Source: JAADIV01 sp964439085 (GTDB lineage: Bacteria > Desulfobacterota > Desulfobulbia > Desulfobulbales > VMSU01). Taken from it: 14,437 bases of DNA. The notes under the pieces were generated by a model. It did no database searches, was not told the origin of the DNA, and saw only the letters and a list, made by a program, of their open reading frames with translations. Position 1 is the stretch's first letter; each line of letters opens with the position of its first letter. Below, piece after piece: positions 1 through 5,095 of the stretch. The stretch is from contig CAYTNB010000054.1 in the NCBI GenBank assembly GCA_964439085.1, positions 1 through 14,437 of the forward strand. Direction: 5' to 3'. A program made the position numbers and the translations under genes.

Positions 1-34
1 CATAGAAAGTATTAAGGATAAAAACAGATGAACA

Positions 35-76
35 ATAACAATTATACTATTATACCAATAACTAATAACCAATATA
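35..76. repeat. Degenerate heptamer array upstream of manC
   Basis: Six consecutive 7-nt units can be read: ATAACAA, TTATACT, ATTATAC, CAATAAC, TAATAAC, CAATATA. The units share an A/T-A-A-C core and continue the 7-nt period seen in arrays elsewhere in the window. No gene could be recognised in bases 1-116; this array and the duplicated leader that follows are all I see there. Confidence 0.55.
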
Positions 77-80
77 CATC

Positions 81-134
81 TCAAAATCGGCAATTGATAA
101 ATTATAGGAGAGATAAATGAATCATACCCGAAAA
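81..134 (+). promoter_or_regulatory. Leader sequence, copy 1 of a direct repeat (second copy at 8501)
   Basis: Bases 86-111 are identical to 8506-8531 (26 nt). Over 81-119 against 8501-8539, 36 of 39 positions match, and similarity continues weakly to about 134. The block contains a strong Shine-Dalgarno (AGGAG, 106-110) six bases before an ATG (117). Both copies precede a short ORF and then an envelope-polysaccharide gene. Whether it is a conserved translational leader or debris of a duplication cannot be told from one window. Confidence 0.6.
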
Positions 135-170
135 AAAGTAAATGATAAATACCTGATCTTTATTCTATGA
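117..170 (+). CDS. Putative 17-aa leader peptide coupled to manC
   Basis: A 17-codon ORF starts at ATG 117, six bases after a good AGGAG ribosome site. It ends with a TGA that overlaps the manC ATG (ATGA, 167-170). manC has no convincing ribosome site of its own, so translation of this mini-ORF could deliver ribosomes to manC. The peptide has three consecutive basic residues (R5, K6, K7) and a hydrophobic end (LIFIL). I recognise no family. It could be a vestige of the duplicated leader rather than a functional peptide. Confidence 0.4.
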   Translation: MNHTRKKVNDKYLIFIL

Positions 171-1576
171 AGGTAATTATTTTATCAGGTGGTCAGGGAA
201 CAAGGCTATGGCCATTATCAAGAAAAAATCTTCCGAAACAGTTTTTAAAACTGACTGACAGCGAACCTCTAATAGAATCCACATACAAAAGGGCGCTTCA
301 GCTTGCCGGAGGCAGCGACATAGTTACCATAACTAACGCCGATTATTACTTTTATACAAAAGAGATCTGTGCAAAATTATCACCTGAGCTTGCCAAAAAT
401 ATCATCAGTGAGCCTGTCGGTAGAAACACAGCACCGGCCATAGCACTGTCGATTCAATTTTTACTTGATAAACTGCAGGCCGAACCGAATGAACAGGTTA
501 TCGTTTTTCCGAGTGATCATATAATTAGTCCATCCGACAAGTTTATTAAATATATAGAAACGGCAAGACATGTGACCGCCAAAGATTATCTTGTGACATT
601 TGGGATAAAGCCGACAAAACCTGAAACAGGATATGGATATATAGAAAGTGAAATGCAAAGTGCTAAGAGTGAAACATTGAGTGTTTTAAGTGTAATTAAA
701 TTTCATGAAAAACCTGATATGGAAACTGCTGAGAAATATCTTGAAGAAAATTCAAAACTTAAGTATTATTGGAATGCCGGTATATTCGCATTCCAAATCA
801 ACACATTCATAAACGAGCTAAAGGTATATCAGCCGGAAATTTACAAAATTATAAGTGAAGGGTATGATACGGCTGTTGCAAACTTTTCAAATATGCCCTC
901 TATTTCCATAGACTATGCATTGATGGAAAAATCAAAAAAGGTTGCCGTAATTCCTATGGAGCTATCCTGGAGCGATGTCGGATCATGGGATGCGTTTTAC
1001 GATACGAGAGAAAAGAATCAGAATGGCAATGTTTTGATTGGCGATGCAGTGTCTGTTGATACAAAAGATTCTCTTATCTATAGCAGCAAGAGGTTGGTTA
1101 CGGCTGTCGGCATAGAAAATATCATTCTGGTTGAAACGGATGATGCTGTCCTGGTTTTCAGGCGAGGTAACGGACAGGATGTTAAAAAACTGACAGAGAA
1201 GCTGAAAAAAGCCGGCAGAGAAGAAGTCACAGAACGCACAGAAATGTACCGTCCGTGGGGAACATATAAAACGCTGGAGAAGAGCAAGCGATATAAGATT
1301 AAAAAGATTGTTGTAAAGCCTGGAGAAACACTAAGTCTGCAGATGCATTATCACAGAACAGAGCATTGGGTGGTAATAAAAGGTACCGCAAAGGTGAGAC
1401 TTGGTGAGAGAATATATTATGTTCACGAAGGCGAAAGCACATTTGTTCCAAAATCCACACTGCACAGATTGGCAAATCCTGGCAAGATTCCACTTGAGAT
1501 CATAGAAGTACAAAACGGTGAGTACGTTGGTGAAGACGACATAAAGAGATTTGAGGATAAATATGGAAGGGGATGA
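167..1576 (+). CDS. manC: Bifunctional mannose-1-phosphate guanylyltransferase / mannose-6-phosphate isomerase
   Basis: This cytoplasmic enzyme of 469 residues makes GDP-mannose. The C-terminal isomerase half converts fructose-6-P to mannose-6-P, and the N-terminal half joins mannose-1-P to GTP. The nucleotidyltransferase signature GGQGTRLWPLSR is at residues 8-19, and FPSDH and the EKP motif follow. The C-terminal cupin (type II phosphomannose isomerase) starts around RPWGTYK, and its metal-binding region QMHYHRTEHW begins at residue 392. Length and domain order match the ManC/CpsB/AlgA family. It is the first intact gene of the locus and supplies the substrate of Gmd. A separate phosphomannomutase is needed but not seen here. 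Unlike its neighbours downstream it carries no repeat insertions. The start fits the family; translation is probably coupled to the 17-codon ORF whose stop overlaps its ATG. Confidence 0.96.
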   Translation: MKVIILSGGQGTRLWPLSRKNLPKQFLKLTDSEPLIESTYKRALQLAGGSDIVTITNADYYFYTKEICAKLSPELAKNIISEPVGRNTAPAIALSIQFLLDKLQAEPNEQVIVFPSDHIISPSDKFIKYIETARHVTAKDYLVTFGIKPTKPETGYGYIESEMQSAKSETLSVLSVIKFHEKPDMETAEKYLEENSKLKYYWNAGIFAFQINTFINELKVYQPEIYKIISEGYDTAVANFSNMPSISIDYALMEKSKKVAVIPMELSWSDVGSWDAFYDTREKNQNGNVLIGDAVSVDTKDSLIYSSKRLVTAVGIENIILVETDDAVLVFRRGNGQDVKKLTEKLKKAGREEVTERTEMYRPWGTYKTLEKSKRYKIKKIVVKPGETLSLQMHYHRTEHWVVIKGTAKVRLGERIYYVHEGESTFVPKSTLHRLANPGKIPLEIIEVQNGEYVGEDDIKRFEDKYGRG

Positions 1577-1578
1577 TC

Positions 1579-1643
1579 GTGTTATGTGTTGGGTGTTAAG
1601 TACTGAGTGTTAGAAATAAAAGGAGAAGAAAGTGTTATGTGCG
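1579..1643. repeat. Left inverted-repeat arm of FHB element 1 (heptamer array)
   Basis: Five heptamers run without gap over 1579-1613: GTGTTAT, GTGTTGG, GTGTTAA, GTACTGA, GTGTTAG. A further GTGTTATGTGCG at 1632-1643 is the exact reverse complement of 2198-2209, on the far side of the FHB gene. GTGTTATGTG at 1579-1588 also pairs with the same right arm. Confidence 0.75.
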
Positions 1644-1693
1644 CCTGGTTAGGTAAAAGGTAATAAATGAAAAGTATTGTGTATTCTGTCTTT

Positions 1694-1717
1694 CGTAGCG
1701 TGACGCACTTAGCACAT
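1694..1717. repeat. Heptamer array, direct copy of the right arm of element 1
   Basis: These 24 nt match 2188-2218 (31 nt) at about 20 of 24 positions, provided one 7-nt unit (ATAACAC, in the right arm only) is skipped. The two copies therefore differ by exactly one heptamer. The array lies upstream of the FHB gene in the same orientation as the right arm, so the left flank carries repeats in both orientations. Confidence 0.6.
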
Positions 1718-1751
1718 GCTTCAACACAAAATTACGGAATAATCTTAAGAA

Positions 1752-2102
1752 ATGAAATGTGAAAAATTAGAGGTCTGGAAAATCAGTGCCAGATTGTCTG
1801 CTGATGTATATAAAACCTTAATTGATTTAAAAGATTATGGATTTAAAGATCAGATTACACGAGCAGCATTATCAATACCCAGTAATATAGCAGAAGGTAT
1901 GGAAAAGGAATCAATAAAAGATCAAATAAGATTTTTAGATATTGCAAAAGGCTCAACTGCTGAATTTGCAACGCAAGTCTATATTGGTGTGGACATAGGA
2001 TATATTGATAAAGAAAATGGTAAAATATTCATAGGGAAAAGCGATCAAATCTTAGCGATGCTTACAAAGTTACAACAAAATTTGAAAGGTAGGATTAAAT
2101 GA
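1752..2102 (+). CDS. Four-helix-bundle protein (23S rRNA IVS-protein family), copy 1
   Basis: This small protein of 116 residues belongs to the family named after ORFs in 23S rRNA intervening sequences (TIGR02436/PF05635), which includes the Avd accessory proteins of diversity-generating retroelements. Family marks seen: LEVWK at 6-10, DYGFKDQITR at 28-37, SNIAEG at 44-49, then long amphipathic helices to a basic C-terminus. The biochemical role is unknown for most members; nucleic-acid binding is suspected from the charged surface of relatives. It is a close paralogue of the gene at 6120: stretches such as 23 nt around residues 28-35 and 61-68 are the same in DNA. It sits between manC and gmd, to which it has no metabolic link, and is flanked by inverted short-repeat arrays. 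The ribosome site (AAGA) is weak. Its stop overlaps the next mini-ORF. Confidence 0.92.
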   Translation: MKCEKLEVWKISARLSADVYKTLIDLKDYGFKDQITRAALSIPSNIAEGMEKESIKDQIRFLDIAKGSTAEFATQVYIGVDIGYIDKENGKIFIGKSDQILAMLTKLQQNLKGRIK

Positions 2103-2149
2103 ATAAGAAAACACTTAATACTATGATCGATGAGGGAAAACATAAATGA
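2099..2149 (+). CDS. Putative 16-aa coupling ORF between FHB 1 and gmd
   Basis: This ORF of 16 codons starts with an ATG overlapping the FHB stop (ATGA, 2099-2102) and ends with a TGA overlapping the gmd ATG (ATGA, 2146-2149). A purine-rich AAAGGTAGGA lies just upstream at about 2085-2094. The double overlap would let ribosomes pass from the FHB gene through this ORF into gmd. The peptide resembles nothing I know. It may be the fortuitous filler between element and host gene, and is reported because the chained overlaps are precise. Confidence 0.3.
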   Translation: MNKKTLNTMIDEGKHK

Positions 2150-3162
2150 TTGAGAATAGAACAAACAACATATGTAACACATCTTCTCGTAACGCAACGC
2201 ACATAACACATAGCACATTAAAGCAACAAAAGATTGCTTTAATAACCGGTATTACAGGCCAGGACGGAAGCTACTTGGCTGAGTTTTTATTAAAAAAAGG
2301 CTATGAAGTTCATGGTATAAAAAGAAGAGCAAGCTCATTTAATACTCAAAGAATAGACCATTTGTATAAAGATCCACATGAAAAAGATGTCAGATTTTTC
2401 CTTCATTACGGTGATATGACCGATTCTATGAATCTAACCGGAATCATACAAGAGGTGCAGCCAGATGAGATATACAACCTTGCGGCTCAATCACATGTTG
2501 CCGTCAGCTTTGTAACTCCTGATTATACTGCAAATACAGATGGTATTGGAACACTCAGAATACTTGAAGCGGTTCGTCTTTTGGGTTTGACCAAAAAGAC
2601 GAGGATATATCAGGCATCCACAAGCGAGCTTTTTGGAAAAATTCAGGAAACTCCGCAAAAAGAAACTACTCCTTTTTATCCGAGAAGTCCTTATGCTGCG
2701 GCAAAGATGTATGCATATTGGATAACTGTAAACTATCGCGAAGCATACAGCATGTTTGCGTGCAACGGTATTCTGTTCAATCACGAAAGCCCTGTGAGAG
2801 GAGAAACATTTGTAACCAGAAAAATTACAATGGCAGCAGCCAGAATAGCCTTGGGACTGCAGGATAAGCTATATCTTGGAAATCTAAATTCAAAACGAGA
2901 CTGGGGACATGCAAAAGATTATGTAAGAATGATGTGGATGATACTTCAAGCGGAAGAACCGGAAGATTGGGTAATAGCAACAGGCAGAACAACAGAAATT
3001 AGAGAATTTGCGAGGATGGCATTTGCCGAGCTTGGAATTAAAATAGAGTTTAAAGGCGTTGGCGTAGATGAAGTCGGGATCATAAAATCAATTAACAAAA
3101 GTAGATATGATCAAGTAATTCAACATTCAACATTCAATCGGTACGATTGTCATTGCCGTTGA
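2146..3162 (+). CDS. gmd: GDP-mannose 4,6-dehydratase, frameshifted before its C-terminus
   Basis: This short-chain dehydrogenase converts GDP-mannose to GDP-4-keto-6-deoxymannose, the precursor of GDP-fucose. Seen: the nucleotide-binding GITGQDG at residues 35-41, STSE at 158-161, and the catalytic YAAAK at 183-187. Normal members begin a few residues before GITGQDG. Here about 28 extra residues are encoded by the flanking FHB element's right arm, and ATG 2146 (GAGGGA at 2132-2137) is the only good start. After V324 a 22-nt heptamer tract (3117-3138) throws the frame, adding 14 foreign residues before a stop at 3162. The missing family C-terminus continues in another frame to 3361. As written, about 67 native residues are lost, so the product is probably inactive unless the tract changes length. 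It pairs with fcl downstream. Confidence 0.9.
   Translation: MIENRTNNICNTSSRNATHITHSTLKQQKIALITGITGQDGSYLAEFLLKKGYEVHGIKRRASSFNTQRIDHLYKDPHEKDVRFFLHYGDMTDSMNLTGIIQEVQPDEIYNLAAQSHVAVSFVTPDYTANTDGIGTLRILEAVRLLGLTKKTRIYQASTSELFGKIQETPQKETTPFYPRSPYAAAKMYAYWITVNYREAYSMFACNGILFNHESPVRGETFVTRKITMAAARIALGLQDKLYLGNLNSKRDWGHAKDYVRMMWMILQAEEPEDWVIATGRTTEIREFARMAFAELGIKIEFKGVGVDEVGIIKSINKSRYDQVIQHSTFNRYDCHCR
2188..2218. repeat. Right inverted-repeat arm of FHB element 1, inside gmd codons
   Basis: Read on the opposite strand the units are GTGCTAT, GTGTTAT, GTGCGTT, GCGTTAC, so the 7-nt period is kept. CGCACATAACAC (2198-2209) is the perfect 12-nt inverse of 1632-1643. In the gmd frame the arm is translated as roughly residues 15-25, ending in a HSTLK-like motif that recurs in the fcl extensions. 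Confidence 0.7.
3117..3138. repeat. ATTCAAC heptamer tract breaking the gmd frame
   Basis: Two perfect ATTCAAC units (3118-3124, 3125-3131) and one ATTCAAT (3132-3138) follow an extra A. Removing all 22 nt rejoins gmd as Y-D-Q-V-G-T-I-V, a sensible GMD sequence. 22 is one more than a multiple of three, hence the frameshift. Losing one unit would leave 15 nt and restore the frame. Confidence 0.8.
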
Positions 3163-3361
3163 TCCTAAATATTTTAGACCTACAGAAGTTGATTTATTAC
3201 TCGGAGATGCAACTAAGGCAAGAGAAAAACTTGGCTGGGAGCCTGAAATAACTCTTGAAGAAATGATAAAAGAGATGGCAGCGAATGATTTAAAAGAAGC
3301 GCATCAGGAGTTAGTGCTCAAAAAGAACGGTTTTGAAGTGCCGAAGAGTTGGGGAGTTTGA
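3139..3361 (+). pseudogene. gmd: Out-of-frame C-terminal fragment of gmd
   Basis: In the frame shifted by one, the sequence continues as GMD without interruption: VDPKYFRPTEVDLLLGD, then KAREKLGWEPE and a final helix ending at TGA 3359-3361. The PKYFRPTEVD/LGD..KAREKLGW signature is typical of the C-terminal end of this family. There is no start codon or ribosome site of its own, so it should be made only if the upstream heptamer tract allows read-through in frame. It proves that gmd was full length before the tract was acquired or changed length. Confidence 0.88.
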
Positions 3362-3370
3362 ATAATGTTA

Positions 3371-3387
3371 AATTATGAATTTTTAAT
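3371..3387. repeat. Left inverted-repeat arm of FHB element 2
   Basis: GAATTTTTAAT (3377-3387) is the perfect inverse of 3795-3805 on the far side of the FHB gene. Over 17 nt (3371-3387 against 3795-3811) 15 positions pair. T-rich units spaced by 7 nt continue to about 3396. Low complexity lowers the weight of this pair relative to elements 1 and 3. Confidence 0.6.
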
Positions 3388-3411
3388 TTTTAATTAAATG
3401 GAAGATGATAG

Positions 3412-3774
3412 ATGAAAGACAATGTTATAGTAGATAAAAGTTATAGATTTGCTTTGAAGGTAATAGAAGTATATAAATTCTTGACTGATGTAAAAAAAGA
3501 ATTTGTGTTATCTAAGCAATTACTTAGGAGCGGAACTTCTATCGGTGCTAACATAGTTGAAGCTCAAGCTGCACAAAGCAAAAAGGACTTTATAGCGAAA
3601 ATGAGCATCGTAAGTAAAGAAACAAGAGAAACAAAGTATTGGATAGATTTATTGATAAAGTCAGGTTACCTAAATATAGATAATGAACACAACAAAGATT
3701 TATTAGAAGAAATAAAAGAAATTGTAAAATTGCTGACATCAATTGTAAAAAGTTCACAGAAGGCTAAAAATTGA
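3412..3774 (+). CDS. Four-helix-bundle protein (23S rRNA IVS-protein family), copy 2
   Basis: This protein of 120 residues comes from the second common subfamily of the IVS/FHB proteins, marked by LLRSGTSIGANIVEA at residues 37-51, a KKDFIAKMSI segment, and KETRETKYWIDLL in the third helix. It differs clearly from the LxVWK...SNIAEG type at 1752 and 6120. A GGAAG ribosome site (3400-3404) lies seven bases before the ATG. Its TGA overlaps the TTG start of fcl by four bases (TTGA), which couples the two. Function is unknown; the family is predicted to form a four-helix bundle and to touch nucleic acid. Nothing links it to fucose synthesis, and its position between inverted short-repeat arms marks it as part of an inserted unit. 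Confidence 0.92.
   Translation: MKDNVIVDKSYRFALKVIEVYKFLTDVKKEFVLSKQLLRSGTSIGANIVEAQAAQSKKDFIAKMSIVSKETRETKYWIDLLIKSGYLNIDNEHNKDLLEEIKEIVKLLTSIVKSSQKAKN
3758..3763 (+). promoter_or_regulatory. Ribosome binding site supporting a TTG start for fcl
   Basis: AGAAGG lies seven bases before TTG 3771, inside the end of the FHB 2 gene. No ATG or GTG occurs in frame between this TTG and the Rossmann motif of fcl, so this site decides the start. Confidence 0.55.
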
Positions 3775-5078
3775 ACAATAACTCAACATTCGACATTAAA
3801 AATTCAACATTACATAAGTCCTCTAAGATTGTCGTCTTCGGTGCCACCGGTCTTGTCGGAAGTGCTATAGTTGGAAAATTATTAGAAAAAGGCTATACAA
3901 ACATCATTGCGTCTTATCACAACCGCATTCCCAATTCAACATTCAACATTCAACATTCAACATTAAAAATAAATTCTGTAAGATATGAAAAATTAGATTT
4001 ATTGGATTCTGTGGCTGTTGAGAAATTTTTCAAATCTGAATCTCCGGAATTTATTTTCCTTGCTGCGGCCAAAGTAGGCGGTATAGCAGCTAATAATACA
4101 TATAGAGCTGATTTTATATATCAGAACCTTCAGATTCAAAACAATATCATTCATCAAAGTCATCTCAATGGTGTCGAAAAACTGATGTTTTTGGGAAGCA
4201 CCTGCATTTATCCGAAAAACTGTCCTCAACCTATGAAAGAAGAATATCTTTTGACAGGTGAATTAGAATATACAAATGAACCTTATGCCATCGCAAAAAT
4301 CGCCGGCATTAAGATGTGCGAAAGTTATAATTTGCAGTACGGCACAAATTTTATCTCGGTTATGCCGACAAATCTCTATGGTCCTAATGATAACTTTGAC
4401 CTCGAAAAGTCTCATGTTTTGCCGGCACTTATTAGAAAAATACATCTTGGAAAATGTTTGGAGAACAATGATTGGCGTGCAATCAGAAAAGATTTAATGG
4501 GGACAAGTATCGTAATTCGTGATTCGAAATTAGCGATTAGCAGAGATAGCACAAAGAAAGATTTATTGCAGATTCTCGATTACTATGGTATTACATATTC
4601 TAATAACGATTCACGACCTGCCGTGCAGGTAGAAATTTGGGGCAGCGGCAAACCGATGCGTGAATTTCTCTGGAGCGAAGACATGGCCGATGCCTGCATA
4701 TTTTTGATGGAAAAGATAGATTTCAGTGATATTGTAGGGATAAGAGATAATCCCTTACCTCTTATCCCTTACCTCTTTTCACACAACACTTCTAATGCTA
4801 CCATCTCTCCTCAACTCAACACTCAAGTGCGTAACACGCACTTGAACATCGGCACAGGCGAAGACATCGCTATCAAAGATTTAGCTTATTTGATTAAGAA
4901 TATTATAGGGTTCAAGGGAGGTTTTTATTTTAATAGTTCAAAATCGGACGGTACAATGAGAAAGTTGACTGATCCTTCTAAACTGCAATCTTTAGGATGG
5001 AAGCATGAAGTAGATCTGAAAGAGGGCATAAAAAAGATGTATGAATGGTATACAAAAAATGAATTCACCAATATATAG
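3771..5078 (+). CDS. fcl: GDP-L-fucose synthase carrying several in-frame repeat insertions
   Basis: This epimerase/reductase turns GDP-4-keto-6-deoxymannose into GDP-L-fucose with NADPH. Seen: Rossmann GATGLVG at residues 24-30, AAAKVGG, S143 in GSTCIYP, the catalytic YAIAK at 172-176, PTNLYGPNDNFD, a GSGKPMREFLW segment, and an NIGTGEDI motif near the end. At 435 residues it is much longer than the roughly 310-360 usual for the family. The excess is repeat-derived: residues 1-17 (right arm of FHB element 2), about 55-66 (ATTCAAC tract), about 248-259 (heptamer array) and about 323-358 (a block with two hairpins). All stay in frame. The start is TTG 3771, overlapping the FHB stop. The catalytic core is intact, but whether the enzyme folds with these loops is uncertain. 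Confidence 0.93.
   Translation: MNNNSTFDIKNSTLHKSSKIVVFGATGLVGSAIVGKLLEKGYTNIIASYHNRIPNSTFNIQHSTLKINSVRYEKLDLLDSVAVEKFFKSESPEFIFLAAAKVGGIAANNTYRADFIYQNLQIQNNIIHQSHLNGVEKLMFLGSTCIYPKNCPQPMKEEYLLTGELEYTNEPYAIAKIAGIKMCESYNLQYGTNFISVMPTNLYGPNDNFDLEKSHVLPALIRKIHLGKCLENNDWRAIRKDLMGTSIVIRDSKLAISRDSTKKDLLQILDYYGITYSNNDSRPAVQVEIWGSGKPMREFLWSEDMADACIFLMEKIDFSDIVGIRDNPLPLIPYLFSHNTSNATISPQLNTQVRNTHLNIGTGEDIAIKDLAYLIKNIIGFKGGFYFNSSKSDGTMRKLTDPSKLQSLGWKHEVDLKEGIKKMYEWYTKNEFTNI
3781..3815. repeat. Right arm of FHB element 2, inside fcl codons
   Basis: Five heptamers: ACTCAAC, ATTCGAC, ATTAAAA, ATTCAAC, ATTACAT. They encode fcl residues about 4-15. ATTAAAAATTC (3795-3805) pairs with the left arm at 3377-3387. 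Confidence 0.7.
3934..3968. repeat. ATTCAAC tract inside fcl
   Basis: Four perfect ATTCAAC units (3934-3961) and one ATTAAAA (3962-3968) encode part of a loop after the first Rossmann strand-helix pair. It is the longest perfect tract in the window and the same unit as in gmd at 3118. A one-unit change would frameshift fcl. Confidence 0.85.
4512..4615. repeat. Heptamer array and inverted partner inside fcl
   Basis: Units GTAATTC, GTGATTC, GAAATTA, GCGATTA, GCAGAGA occupy 4512-4546. Bases 4518-4533 and 4600-4615 are inverse copies at 13 of 16 positions. The spacer between them encodes what looks like native fcl sequence (KKDLLQILDYYGI), so two opposed insertions, rather than one, are likely. 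Confidence 0.6.
4736..4777. repeat. Hairpin and 14-nt tandem duplication inside fcl
   Basis: AGGGATAAGAG (4736-4746) and its exact inverse (4759-4769) form an 11-bp stem with a 12-nt loop. ATCCCTTACCTCTT is present twice in tandem (4750-4763, 4764-4777), that is two double-heptamers. The segment lies in a block absent from the normal family sequence between FSDI and NIGTGEDI. Confidence 0.75.
4823..4845. repeat. Palindrome (REP-like) inside fcl
   Basis: TCAAGTGCG and CGCACTTGA form a perfect 9-bp stem around the 5-nt loop TAACA, immediately before the fcl NIGTGEDI codons. It is preceded by AACTCAACACTCAA, which continues the short-repeat style of the insertion. Confidence 0.75.
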
Positions 5079-5095
5079 TTAACTTAGGAGCTACT

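Larger units (their letters stand above)
1579..2220 (+). mobile_element. Candidate IVS-like element 1: FHB gene between inverted heptamer arrays
   Basis: This is a proposed unit: left array (1579-1643), FHB gene (1752-2102) and right array (about 2170-2220) in opposite orientation, the right array forming the first codons of gmd. The layout recalls the 23S rRNA intervening sequences of Leptospira and Coxiella, where an ORF of this protein family lies between complementary ends. There is no transposase, and target-site duplications are not evident. Exact ends are uncertain. Confidence 0.5.
3371..3815 (+). mobile_element. Candidate IVS-like element 2: FHB gene between inverted heptamer arrays
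   Basis: The unit consists of the left arm (3371-3387), the FHB gene (3412-3774) and the right array (3781-3815), which is the N-terminal coding extension of fcl. It is the shortest of the three candidate elements. The FHB gene belongs to a different subfamily from the other two, so the architecture is shared by at least two FHB lineages. No transposase or clear target duplication is visible. Confidence 0.45.

Noticed and set aside
91..108. Promoter from TTGATA and the following TATAG-like bases
   Set aside because: The two boxes are adjacent, without the 16-18 nt spacing needed, and the block overlaps a ribosome site. I could not support any sigma-70 promoter in the window.
1694..1705. ops/JUMPstart-like antitermination element (CGTAGCGTG)
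   Set aside because: Only part of the GGCGGTAG-type core matches, and the bases are explained as heptamer units of the local array. It lies between genes inside the operon, not in a promoter leader.
1752..2102. FHB gene as a sign of a 23S rRNA gene nearby
   Set aside because: No rRNA-like sequence is present. The family name refers to where it was first found, and members commonly lie outside rRNA.
4736..4777. Intrinsic terminator
   Set aside because: The stem is followed by a repeat of CTCTT, not a clean U-run, and the reading frame of fcl continues through it with conserved motifs downstream.
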